Source: an uncultured Dorea sp.
GTDB lineage: Bacteria > Bacillota > Clostridia > Lachnospirales > Lachnospiraceae
Assembly: GCA_910579335.1 (NCBI GenBank)
Contig: CAJTUQ010000012.1
Coordinates: 1-42,194 of the forward strand
Length of the DNA stretch: 42,194 nt
Reading direction: 5' to 3'
The first letter of the stretch is position 1. Each line of letters starts with the position of its first letter. Shown one piece after another: positions 24,396-31,908 of the stretch. Under the pieces are notes generated by a model. That model did not search any database. It was not told the DNA's origin and was given only the letters and a program-made list of their open reading frames with translations. The translations under genes were made by a program, and so were the position numbers.

Positions 24396-25778
24396 ATGGC
24401 AGGAAGTTTGTGGGGAGGACGATTTGAAAAAGAGATGGACGACATTGTTAAACAGTTCAATGCTTCCATCGGATTCGACCAGAGAATGTACAATGACGAT
24501 ATCGACGGAAGTATCGCACACGTAACGATGCTGGGAGAGCAGGGAATCGTCTCTATGGAAGAGAAGGATACAATCATTGCAGGGCTTGAGGCTATCCGGA
24601 AGGATATAGAGAGCGGGAAAATCGTGTTTGGCGTGGAGGACGAGGATATCCATATGGGCATAGAGAGCAGGCTCATTCAGAGAATCGGGGATGTGGGAAA
24701 GAAGCTTCACACAGCAAGAAGCCGGAATGACCAGTGCCAGGTGGATGGGAGGCTTTATGTCAGAAGAGAGATTAAAGAAATTATGGAACGTCTTTGTTAT
24801 CTGGAAAATGTGATTCTGGACAAGGCGGAGAAGTATGCGGACGAGATTACCATCGGCTTTACGCACCTGCAGCATGCACAGCCGATTACGATAGGTTTTG
24901 TGTTTATGGCATATTTTCAGATGTTTAAACGGGATTTGCAAAGGCTGAAGGATACTTATGAAAGAATGAATTACTGTCCGTTAGGCGCCTGTGCACTGGC
25001 AGGGACCACGCTTTCGACGAACCGTCACAGGACGGCAGAGCTTTTAGGCTTTACGGCCCCGACAGAAAATGCACTGGACAGTGTCAGCGATCGGGATTAC
25101 AGTCTTGAATTTTTAAGCGATGCGGCGATTTCCATGATGCACCTGTCAAGATGGGCGGAAGAGTTTACATGGTGGAACACGTCGGAATTTTCTTATATTG
25201 CCATAGACGATAGTTTTTGTACCGGCAGCAGCATCATGCCGCAGAAGAAGAATCCGGATATGGCGGAGCTTCTCAGAGGAAAGGTCGGGCGTGTGTACGG
25301 CGACTTAATGCAGCTTCTGACGGTTATGAAGGGCACGGCTCTTGCCTATAATAAGGATTTTCAGGAGGATAAGGAGAGTCTCTTCGACGCAATCGATACA
25401 TGGAAGGCAAGTATTACTATATTTGCAAAAATGCTGGAGAATACGGAGTTTCGCATGGATCAGATTCAAAAGCAGCTGGGGAAAGGATTTTTAAATGCCA
25501 CGGACATTGCCGAGCATTTTGCAAAGCAGGGCATTCCGTTCAGGGAGGCGCATTCTATCGTAGGGCGCATGGTAAAAGCATGTGAGAATAATCATTGTGA
25601 TTTTGAAGATTTGACAAACGCACAGCTTCAGGAGATAGACAAGAGAGTAACGAAGGAGACGCTGGGGGATATAAGCATTCCGGCATGCGTGGAGGCGAGA
25701 GTTTCCTACGGCGGCACTGCCCCGTCTGAAGTAAGGAGACAGATTGCAAAAGAGAGAGAATGGATAGACGGATTTTAA
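24396..25778 (+). CDS. Argininosuccinate lyase family protein (ArgH-like)
   Basis: A 460-residue member of the fumarase/aspartase superfamily, closest to ArgH: SLWGGRFEKEMDD at the start, HMGIESRLIQRIG, KLHTARSRNDQ (103-113), THLQHAQP with the catalytic H157, TGSSIMPQKKNPD (276-288) with the flexible catalytic-loop serine, and YNKDFQEDKE. ArgH normally releases fumarate from argininosuccinate to give arginine. Small departures from the usual sequence are visible (KLHTARSRNDQCQVD where KLHTGRSRNDQVATD is common; HLQHAQP for HLQRAQP). No argG lies beside it; instead it is linked to hydrolase, racemase, transporter and arginine-degradation genes, which suggests catabolism of an N-substituted arginine or aspartate compound. 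ATG 24396 follows GAAGGGAGAATGAGAAG. Confidence 0.9.
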   Translation: MAGSLWGGRFEKEMDDIVKQFNASIGFDQRMYNDDIDGSIAHVTMLGEQGIVSMEEKDTIIAGLEAIRKDIESGKIVFGVEDEDIHMGIESRLIQRIGDVGKKLHTARSRNDQCQVDGRLYVRREIKEIMERLCYLENVILDKAEKYADEITIGFTHLQHAQPITIGFVFMAYFQMFKRDLQRLKDTYERMNYCPLGACALAGTTLSTNRHRTAELLGFTAPTENALDSVSDRDYSLEFLSDAAISMMHLSRWAEEFTWWNTSEFSYIAIDDSFCTGSSIMPQKKNPDMAELLRGKVGRVYGDLMQLLTVMKGTALAYNKDFQEDKESLFDAIDTWKASITIFAKMLENTEFRMDQIQKQLGKGFLNATDIAEHFAKQGIPFREAHSIVGRMVKACENNHCDFEDLTNAQLQEIDKRVTKETLGDISIPACVEARVSYGGTAPSEVRRQIAKEREWIDGF

Positions 25779-25808
25779 ATACGGAGTACATTCAAAAAGG
25801 AGAGGGAT

Positions 25809-26528
25809 ATGAACATAAAAGTAATTATGTCTGACAAGGCGATGCTCAGAGAGACGATGGATGCAAGGGAAGAGATGCTTCGGGCGGCGCTTTCCTCTGA
25901 TGCGGACGTCTCGGTGGACTGTATTAAGGAGGGGCCGGATGAGCTGGACTGTAATACGGATGAGGCTTTTGCGGCTGCGGAAATGGTGAAGGAGAGCATC
26001 AAAGCAGAAAGAGAAGGGTATGATGCCATCGTTATCTACTGCTTCAGTGACGTGGGATTAGATGCAATCCGGGAAAATGTGCGGATTCCGGTTATCGGGC
26101 CGGGGGAGACGTCTCTTGCGGCGGCTTCCATGCTCTGCAACCGGTTTACTGTGCTGACATCGGAGAGCGTCAATATTCCGCGTACATACCGCAGGCTGAT
26201 GAGAAATGGTATTGCAAGGGAGAAAATGGCGTCCGTCAGGGCGCTGGATATTCCAATCGGCGAGCTTAGGAGCAATCCGAAAGCGACGGAGGAGTATTTA
26301 AGAAAGGTGTGTAAAAAGGCTGTGGAGGAGGATCGCGCGGACGGAATTATACTCGGATGCCTCGGCATGGCGGGGTATGGAAAGCAGATGGAAAATGAGC
26401 TTCCCCTTAAAGTCATCGACCCGGCGTTTATAGCGGTTGCTTATGCGGAGCTTTGTGTAAGGACGGGGCTTTCCCATATTGCGGCAGCGTATCCGGTGTT
26501 TGAAAACAACAGCCATGTAAAATTGTAA
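25809..26528 (+). CDS. Aspartate/glutamate/hydantoin racemase family protein
   Basis: A 239-residue two-domain racemase of the Asp/Glu/hydantoin group. Both catalytic cysteines are present: C78 in IVIYCFSDVGLDAIRE and C184 in GIILGCLGMAGYG. The first motif resembles hydantoin racemases (ACFGDPGLDA type) more than glutamate racemase. Such enzymes invert the alpha carbon of free amino acids or of the C5 of hydantoin-like rings by two-base chemistry. It starts 30 bases after the ArgH-like gene with AAAAAGGAGAGG upstream. In this operon it may correct the stereochemistry of a ring-opened or cyclic substrate before the lyase acts. Confidence 0.87.
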   Translation: MNIKVIMSDKAMLRETMDAREEMLRAALSSDADVSVDCIKEGPDELDCNTDEAFAAAEMVKESIKAEREGYDAIVIYCFSDVGLDAIRENVRIPVIGPGETSLAAASMLCNRFTVLTSESVNIPRTYRRLMRNGIAREKMASVRALDIPIGELRSNPKATEEYLRKVCKKAVEEDRADGIILGCLGMAGYGKQMENELPLKVIDPAFIAVAYAELCVRTGLSHIAAAYPVFENNSHVKL

Positions 26529-26578
26529 CGATTGGCCTGACGGTAACTATTAATTTCATATTTTAAAGGAGGTATTGT

Positions 26579-28114
26579 ATGACGCACGTATTTGACATGG
26601 TAAACCAGCTCTTTGCGGGAGCTGTTCCGGTAGCGGATTTTCTTTGGGATTTCCCGACGAATTTTGATTGGTATGCCAGTATTCCGATTTTAGGAAATTT
26701 TTCCGTGGCGATATTGCTTTTGCTTGGAGGGAGTCTTTACTTTACGATTAAGTTCGGCTTTGTGCAGGTAAAAGAATTTAAGACAAGTATCAGGATGCTG
26801 ACGCAGAAAAAGGAAACGACGGTCGGTACATCACAGCTTGCGGCATTTCTAATCAGTATGGGCGGACGCGTGGGAGCCGGAAACATAGTGGGCGTAACGG
26901 GAGCGGTGACGATTGGAGGACCCGGAGCCATTTTCTGGATGTGGATTTCTGCGTTTATGGGGATGGCGACCGCTTTCGGAGAGGCGACGCTCGCGCAGAT
27001 ATTTAAAGAAAAAAAGGGAAATGAGTACGTTGGCGGATTCACCTTCTATATACAGAAAATATGGAAAAATAAGGTTTTAATCGGCACCGGTATGTGTGTT
27101 CTCTACCTGCTGTATAATATGCTCAGCATCCCTGTGCATACTTTCCATGTATTTACAGCTGCAAGCTCTATTGCGAACGAGGTCACAGGGCGTACGACAG
27201 AGGTTACGGAACCGCTTTATTATGTAATTGCCATTGCAATTGTTGTCATTATCGCAATTATTACATTTGGCGGCATTAAGAGCGTAGTAAAATTTTCGGA
27301 CAAAGTAGTGCCGGTAATGGCAATGGGATATATCGTAATCGTAGGGATTTTGATTATATTGAACCTGAATAAAGTACCGGCGTTTCTTGTCGCGGTTTTT
27401 GCAGGGGCGTTTAAACCGCAGGCAGTTTTTGGAGGGGCGTTCGGGATAGCGATGGCGCAGGGATTAAAGCGCGGGCTTCTCTCCAACGAGGCAGGAATGG
27501 GAACCTCCACGCAGGCGGCTTCGATTGCGGATGCAAACCATCCGTGCGAGCAGGGGTTTGTACAAGCGCTTGGCGTTTTCGTAGATACTATCGTGATATG
27601 TTCTCTTGCCGGGTTTGTAGTAACGGCCGGGGCAATTTGGGAGAATCCGGGCGTTGACTGGGAGACGATGAAGCTTGATAAGATCGGGACATTTTTAGCG
27701 TCTATCAAGGCGCTGGTTCCGGGAGAAGGAGCAATGGACACGGTTGTATTTATCTTTGTCGTTCTTGCGTTTGGCTTATTTGCTTTTACAACGCTGTTGT
27801 GCGATCTTACATATACGGAGATAGCGGCGAACAAGATTTCAAAAAGCAAAGGATTTATCTTTTTCTCCAGAGCATTAGGCGCGCTTTTCTTTGTGCCTCT
27901 TGGAACGATTACGGTTCTGGCAGGTCTCCAGCTTGATAATTTGTGGTATGTATCCGACCTGATTAATGTTATACTGATATTTATTAACATACCGACGTTG
28001 ATTGCGGGAAGAAATATTGTTATGAAGGCTTATCAAAACTATAAGACGGGCGGCAAAAAACGTTTTGTTGCGGCAGATATCGGCATAGAAAGCGAGGTTT
28101 GGGTCAAAGAGTAA
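26579..28114 (+). CDS. Sodium/alanine symporter family (AGCS) transporter
   Basis: A 511-residue membrane protein with about 11 hydrophobic segments. AGCS landmarks: SIPILGNFSVAILLLLGG, GGRVGAGNIVGVTGAVTIGGPGAIFWMW (the family signature), GIAMAQGLKRGLLSNEAGMGTSTQAAS and the final NVILIFINIPTLIAG. The length is slightly above the usual 450-490. Known members import alanine or glycine with sodium, but the family has many uncharacterised members. As the only transporter of its operon it is the likely importer of the compound processed by the CE4, ArgH-like and racemase proteins. AAAGGAGG lies six bases before ATG 26579. Confidence 0.92.
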   Translation: MTHVFDMVNQLFAGAVPVADFLWDFPTNFDWYASIPILGNFSVAILLLLGGSLYFTIKFGFVQVKEFKTSIRMLTQKKETTVGTSQLAAFLISMGGRVGAGNIVGVTGAVTIGGPGAIFWMWISAFMGMATAFGEATLAQIFKEKKGNEYVGGFTFYIQKIWKNKVLIGTGMCVLYLLYNMLSIPVHTFHVFTAASSIANEVTGRTTEVTEPLYYVIAIAIVVIIAIITFGGIKSVVKFSDKVVPVMAMGYIVIVGILIILNLNKVPAFLVAVFAGAFKPQAVFGGAFGIAMAQGLKRGLLSNEAGMGTSTQAASIADANHPCEQGFVQALGVFVDTIVICSLAGFVVTAGAIWENPGVDWETMKLDKIGTFLASIKALVPGEGAMDTVVFIFVVLAFGLFAFTTLLCDLTYTEIAANKISKSKGFIFFSRALGALFFVPLGTITVLAGLQLDNLWYVSDLINVILIFINIPTLIAGRNIVMKAYQNYKTGGKKRFVAADIGIESEVWVKE

Positions 28115-28224
28115 AAATAAGGAATCATAAGGAACTTCCAACGGAGCGGGCGGATTTGGTAAACAAGGACTTTTTGAGGATATTTTCTTGTATTTAAACT
28201 GTATTTGCAAAGAAAAAGAGCACA

Positions 28225-28257
28225 CCGGCGGATGGAGAAAAGTTCTCCATCCGCCGG
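28225..28257 (+). promoter_or_regulatory. 33-base perfect hairpin between the AGCS and arginine deiminase genes
   Basis: A perfect 15-bp GC-rich stem (28225-28239 with 28243-28257) closed by AAG. The + strand continues with AAAAGCATT and no T-run; the - strand continues with TGTGCTC then TTTTT, so a classic terminator is not evident in either direction. It could block read-through from the transporter operon or stabilise its mRNA 3' end. Confidence 0.7.
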
Positions 28258-28302
28258 AAAAGCATTTGGGCAAAGAATTTAAAATACTTATAAATTTTAA
28301 GG

Positions 28303-28317
28303 TTTTGTCCGACAAAA
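28303..28317 (+). promoter_or_regulatory. Palindrome overlapping the arginine deiminase promoter
   Basis: An exact TTTTGTC-C-GACAAAA (7 bp arms, one central base). It covers the -35 region proposed for the arginine deiminase promoter, where a repressor or activator would act. The AraC protein encoded at 31.9-33.2 kb is a candidate binder. Confidence 0.5.
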
Positions 28318-28338
28318 AATAATAAAAAAAGTTATAAT
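28309..28338 (+). promoter_or_regulatory. Probable promoter of the arginine deiminase operon
   Basis: TATAAT at 28333-28338 with a weak -35 CCGACA (28309-28314), 18 bases apart. A weak -35 fits activator dependence. The predicted start is near 28345 and the gene begins at 28393. Confidence 0.5.
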
Positions 28339-28392
28339 AAGTTATAAGAGATGAAAGCAGATATGCGGCGAATAAAAATAAGGAGGCAGGAC

Positions 28393-29628
28393 ATGGCAAT
28401 TCAAGTAAAGAGTGAAATAGGGAAGCTGAAAAAAGTCATGCTCCACAGGCCGGGAAAAGAACTGGAACATCTGGTGCCCGGAGATTTGGAGCGTCTGCTT
28501 TTTGACGATATTCCTTATCTTAAAACGGCGCAGAACGAACACGACTTGTTTGCAGGCATTATGCGGGGAGAGGGCGTTGAAGTAGTTTATCTGGAGGATT
28601 TGACTGCAGATGTGCTTAGGGACAATGAAGAATTAAAGCGGCAGTTTGTGGAACAGTTCATAACTGAGGGCGAAGTGGCGGACGAAAAGATGAAGGAGTA
28701 TCTTGCGTCTTATCTGATGGAAATCAGGGACGAGAAAGAGCTGGTGCTCAAGATGATGTCAGGGGTCAGAGTGGGAGAACTGGAGGTAAAGACGAATCGC
28801 CCGCTTGTGAATCTGGTAAAGACAGACAGCCAGTTCATTATGGATCCGATTCCCAATCTGTATTTTACAAGAGACCCGTTTGCATGTATCGGCAGCGGCG
28901 TCAGCTTAAACTGCATGTATTCCCGGACAAGGCGGAGAGAGACTCTTTTCGGGAAATACGTACTGGAAAATCATCCGGAATTTGCCGGCCGTACGCCGTT
29001 CTATTACAGGAGGGAGCTGCCGTATTCCATTGAGGGCGGCGATATCTTAAATCTGAGCAGCAAGGTACTTGCAATCGGGATTTCCCAGAGGACGACGGCG
29101 GAGGCCGTCGAGCTTTTGGCGCAGCGTATTTTTGAGGATGAAAGTGCAGAGATAGAGACGATACTTGCTCTGGACATCCCGGCGATCCGTGCGTTTATGC
29201 ATCTGGATACGGTGTGTACGCAGGTGGATTACGATAAGTTTACGATTCATCCGGGGATTCTTGGAACGTTAAGAATCTTCGAGCTCAAAAAGGGTGATAG
29301 AAAGGGAGAGATTAAGGTAAAGGAGATGCGTTCGCCACTGGCGGACGTCTTGGCAAAGCATCTGAAGCTTGACAAGGTTACGCTTATTCGCTGTGGTGGC
29401 AAAGATGCGATCGCATCCGAGCGCGAGCAGTGGAACGACGGTTCCAATACGCTCTGCATCGAACCGGGAAAGGTCGTCGTATATGACAGAAATTATGTGA
29501 CGAACCAGATATTGCGGGAGAATGGCATCCGTGTTCTGGAGATGGCGAGTTCTGAGCTTTCAAGGGGAAGAGGCGGCCCGCGGTGCATGAGTATGCCGCT
29601 TGAGAGAGACGGAGTTGAAAGAAGATAG
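28393..29628 (+). CDS. arcA: Arginine deiminase
   Basis: A 411-residue enzyme converting arginine to citrulline and ammonia, first step of the deiminase pathway. Visible: KLKKVMLHRPGKELEHL, PNLYFTRDPFACIG, SIEGGDILNLSSKVLAIGIS, FMHLDTVCTQVDYDKF with the catalytic His, and the nucleophilic Cys in GRGGPRCMSMPLER. All catalytic parts are there and the length is typical. ATG 28393 is preceded by AGGAGG at six bases; an in-frame ATG at 28351 would add 14 basic residues and lacks a ribosome site. Cytoplasmic. It shares an operon with ornithine carbamoyltransferase and ornithine cyclodeaminase. Confidence 0.96.
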   Translation: MAIQVKSEIGKLKKVMLHRPGKELEHLVPGDLERLLFDDIPYLKTAQNEHDLFAGIMRGEGVEVVYLEDLTADVLRDNEELKRQFVEQFITEGEVADEKMKEYLASYLMEIRDEKELVLKMMSGVRVGELEVKTNRPLVNLVKTDSQFIMDPIPNLYFTRDPFACIGSGVSLNCMYSRTRRRETLFGKYVLENHPEFAGRTPFYYRRELPYSIEGGDILNLSSKVLAIGISQRTTAEAVELLAQRIFEDESAEIETILALDIPAIRAFMHLDTVCTQVDYDKFTIHPGILGTLRIFELKKGDRKGEIKVKEMRSPLADVLAKHLKLDKVTLIRCGGKDAIASEREQWNDGSNTLCIEPGKVVVYDRNYVTNQILRENGIRVLEMASSELSRGRGGPRCMSMPLERDGVERR

Positions 29629-29720
29629 TTTTGTCTGGCTGCGGCCGGAAGCGGGAATTGCAAGATAAAAATGCCGTTTGGCTTTTACATTTAATGAAAA
29701 AGAAAAGGAGATTAAAAATC

Positions 29721-30713
29721 ATGGCAACAAATATCAGAGGAAGAAATTATTTGAAACTTTTAGACTATTCATCAAAAGAGATTCGTTACCTTCTCGACCT
29801 TGCGAAGAATTTTAAGGATATGAAACGTTCAGGCGTGCCCCACAGATATCTTGAGGGAAAGAATATCGTGCTGCTGTTTGAAAAGACGTCTACAAGGACG
29901 CGCTGCTCTTTTGAAGTGGCCGGCATGGATCTTGGAATGGGAGTTACCTATCTTGACCCCGGCAGCAGCCAGATGGGAAAGAAAGAAAGTATTGCCGATA
30001 CAGCAAGGGTGCTTGGCAGAATGTATGACGGAATCGAATACAGGGGCTACAGCCAGGAGCTGGTAGAGCAGCTTGCAGAATATGCGGGAGTTCCGGTGTG
30101 GAACGGGCTGACCGACCAGTTCCATCCGACGCAGATGCTGGCGGACTTGTTAACCATCGAGGAAAATTTTGGAACATTGAAGGGCTTGAATTTTACGTAT
30201 TTCGGAGACGCCAGAAATAATATGGGCAATTCCCTTATGATTGCCTGTGCGAAGATGGGCCTGAATTTTACCGCATGCGCGCCGAAGGAGCTTTTCCCGG
30301 AGGATGCATTAGTGCAGACAGCAAGGGAAATAGCGGCGGAAAATGGCTGCGAGGTTCGTCTGACAGAAGACGTGGAAGAAGGAGCGAAGGGTGCGGATGT
30401 AATTTACACCGATATCTGGGTATCTATGGGCGAGCCGGACGAGGTATGGGAGACACGGATTCATCTGCTTAAGAAATATCAGGTGAATGCCCAAGTAATG
30501 AAGCTTGCGAAGGATACGGCAATCTTTATGCACTGTCTGCCGTCCTTCCACGATACCAATACGGTCATCGGCGCGCAGATTGCGGAAAAATTCGGAATCA
30601 ACGAGATGGAAGTTACAGACGAAGTGTTTGAGTCAAAGCAGTCGGTCGTATTCGATGAAGCGGAGAACCGTATGCATACGATTAAGGCGGTAATCTACGC
30701 AACATTAAAGTAA
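29721..30713 (+). CDS. arcB: Ornithine carbamoyltransferase
   Basis: A 330-residue carbamoyltransferase. The carbamoyl-phosphate site is EKTSTRTRCSFEVAG, the second conserved site is DQFHPTQMLADLLTI, and the ornithine-side motif is FMHCLPSFHD. In this setting it works in the catabolic direction, splitting citrulline with phosphate into ornithine and carbamoyl phosphate. ATG 29721 is chosen for AAGGAG ten bases upstream and the family-typical ATNIRGRNYLKLLDY start; a 30-residue upstream extension has no family match. It follows arginine deiminase by 92 bases. An anabolic argF cannot be strictly excluded from sequence alone, but the neighbours favour catabolism. Confidence 0.94.
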   Translation: MATNIRGRNYLKLLDYSSKEIRYLLDLAKNFKDMKRSGVPHRYLEGKNIVLLFEKTSTRTRCSFEVAGMDLGMGVTYLDPGSSQMGKKESIADTARVLGRMYDGIEYRGYSQELVEQLAEYAGVPVWNGLTDQFHPTQMLADLLTIEENFGTLKGLNFTYFGDARNNMGNSLMIACAKMGLNFTACAPKELFPEDALVQTAREIAAENGCEVRLTEDVEEGAKGADVIYTDIWVSMGEPDEVWETRIHLLKKYQVNAQVMKLAKDTAIFMHCLPSFHDTNTVIGAQIAEKFGINEMEVTDEVFESKQSVVFDEAENRMHTIKAVIYATLK

Positions 30714-30751
30714 ATAACGGGATAAGGAGACAGTACAGGAATATAGAAAGC

Positions 30752-30773
30752 GCAGGCTGCGCATGCAGCCTGC
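30752..30773 (+). promoter_or_regulatory. Hairpin between carbamoyltransferase and cyclodeaminase genes
   Basis: A perfect 9-bp stem (30752-30760 with 30765-30773) with loop GCAT and no T-run. It sits in the 82-base gap and may act in mRNA processing or set the ratio of the downstream gene. Confidence 0.55.
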
Positions 30774-30795
30774 CTAAGGAAAGGGGAAAAACAGT

Positions 30796-31899
30796 ATGTC
30801 ATTTGAAATGCCAAGATACCATCATCCGGATTTTACGGAGGAAAGATTTGTGAATGCGCCGGACGCAGTATACGAAATATCAGAAAAAGACGGTGTTGCG
30901 CCGGATAACTACCACAGCACTTCCATGTATCCGGAGTATTTTAAAATAAACGGAGAATGGAAGCTGGCAGAAGAAAGCCGCATGGATTCCTGTGTCGTGC
31001 TCTGCGACGATGGGCATCTTGCAGTTGTGGAGGCAAGAAATTTAAAAAAAGGCGATAAAGTCATGCTGGGCAGGACGGAAAAATGTGAGGACGGCATTTA
31101 TATGCACTGCTGCGGGTTTGAGGATGACAGTGAAGGAATCGACGACCAGTTCGTATTCCGGCAGGGAAGAAGCCGTGAGACTTCCTATGCGCGCGATTAT
31201 GATAAGTTGTTTGAGCTTTTGAAATATGAGAAAGAGCATGGCGGAAAGGTTGTATGGGTCATGGGGCCTGCATTTGCATTTGACGCAGATGCGAGGGCGG
31301 CGATGTCTGCATTGTTTGACAATGGATACGGGCAGGCACTGTTAGCCGGAAATGCGTTAGCGACCCATGATTTGGAGGGAGCGCTTTTGCACACTGCGCT
31401 CGGACAGGACATCTATACACAGAAATCACAACCCAACGGACATTACAATCACCTGGACGTGTGCAATAAAGTAAGACGAAGCGGTTCTATTATGCAATTT
31501 GTGAAGGATTATCAACTGGACGACGGAATTATCTGCAGCTGTGTGCGAAACAATATTCCCATCGTACTGGCTGGTTCGATTCGTGACGACGGGCCGCTGC
31601 CGGAAGTTATCGGGGACGTCTATAAGGCGGCGGATACAATGCGCGAGCAGGTGCGCGGCGCAACGACGGTCATCTGTCTTGCGACTATGCTCCATACGAT
31701 AGCCACCGGCAATATGACGCCGTCCTTCCGCGTGCTTGATGACGGAACCGTCCGCCCGGTATATCTGTATACGGTCGACGCCGACGAGTTTGTAGTCAAT
31801 AAGCTTTTAGACAGGGGGAGCTTAAGCGCAACGACGATTGTAACGAACGTACAGGATTTTATTACGCTCGTTGCAAAAGGACTTGGAGTTATCAAATAG
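30796..31899 (+). CDS. Ornithine cyclodeaminase, TIGR00300/LOR-SDH type
   Basis: A 367-residue protein of the TIGR00300 group, once named for LOR/SDH similarity. Archaeal members and the C-terminal domain of cyanobacterial AgrE/ArgZ convert ornithine to proline and ammonia with bound NAD. Visible: the VAPDNYHSTSMYPEYFKINGE segment, RMDSCVVLCDDGHLAVVEARNLKKGD, then the dinucleotide domain with WVMGPAFAFDADARAAMSAL and LLAGNALATHDLEGALLHTALG. It lacks the N-terminal arginine hydrolase part of AgrE; that job is done here by separate arginine deiminase and carbamoyltransferase. Ornithine is the direct product of the preceding gene, supporting the function. The product proline could serve as an electron acceptor in Stickland fermentation. 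Confidence 0.85.
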   Translation: MSFEMPRYHHPDFTEERFVNAPDAVYEISEKDGVAPDNYHSTSMYPEYFKINGEWKLAEESRMDSCVVLCDDGHLAVVEARNLKKGDKVMLGRTEKCEDGIYMHCCGFEDDSEGIDDQFVFRQGRSRETSYARDYDKLFELLKYEKEHGGKVVWVMGPAFAFDADARAAMSALFDNGYGQALLAGNALATHDLEGALLHTALGQDIYTQKSQPNGHYNHLDVCNKVRRSGSIMQFVKDYQLDDGIICSCVRNNIPIVLAGSIRDDGPLPEVIGDVYKAADTMREQVRGATTVICLATMLHTIATGNMTPSFRVLDDGTVRPVYLYTVDADEFVVNKLLDRGSLSATTIVTNVQDFITLVAKGLGVIK

Positions 31900-31908
31900 A
31901 GACAGGAT

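Noticed and set aside
23619..24941. Long minus-strand open frame of 440 codons opposite the second CE4 gene and the start of the ArgH-like gene
   Set aside because: Its protein shows no family features, is Leu/His/Arg-rich as antisense frames of GC-biased genes are, and has no ribosome site; the plus-strand genes are clear.
27220..27990. Minus-strand open frame opposite the AGCS transporter gene
   Set aside because: Antisense shadow with Thr/Ala/Pro-rich composition and no recognisable domain.
28331..28347. Direct repeat GTTATAA-TAA-GTTATAA before arcA as an operator
   Set aside because: It overlaps the -10 TATAAT in A/T-rich DNA and may be chance; the palindrome upstream is the stronger candidate.
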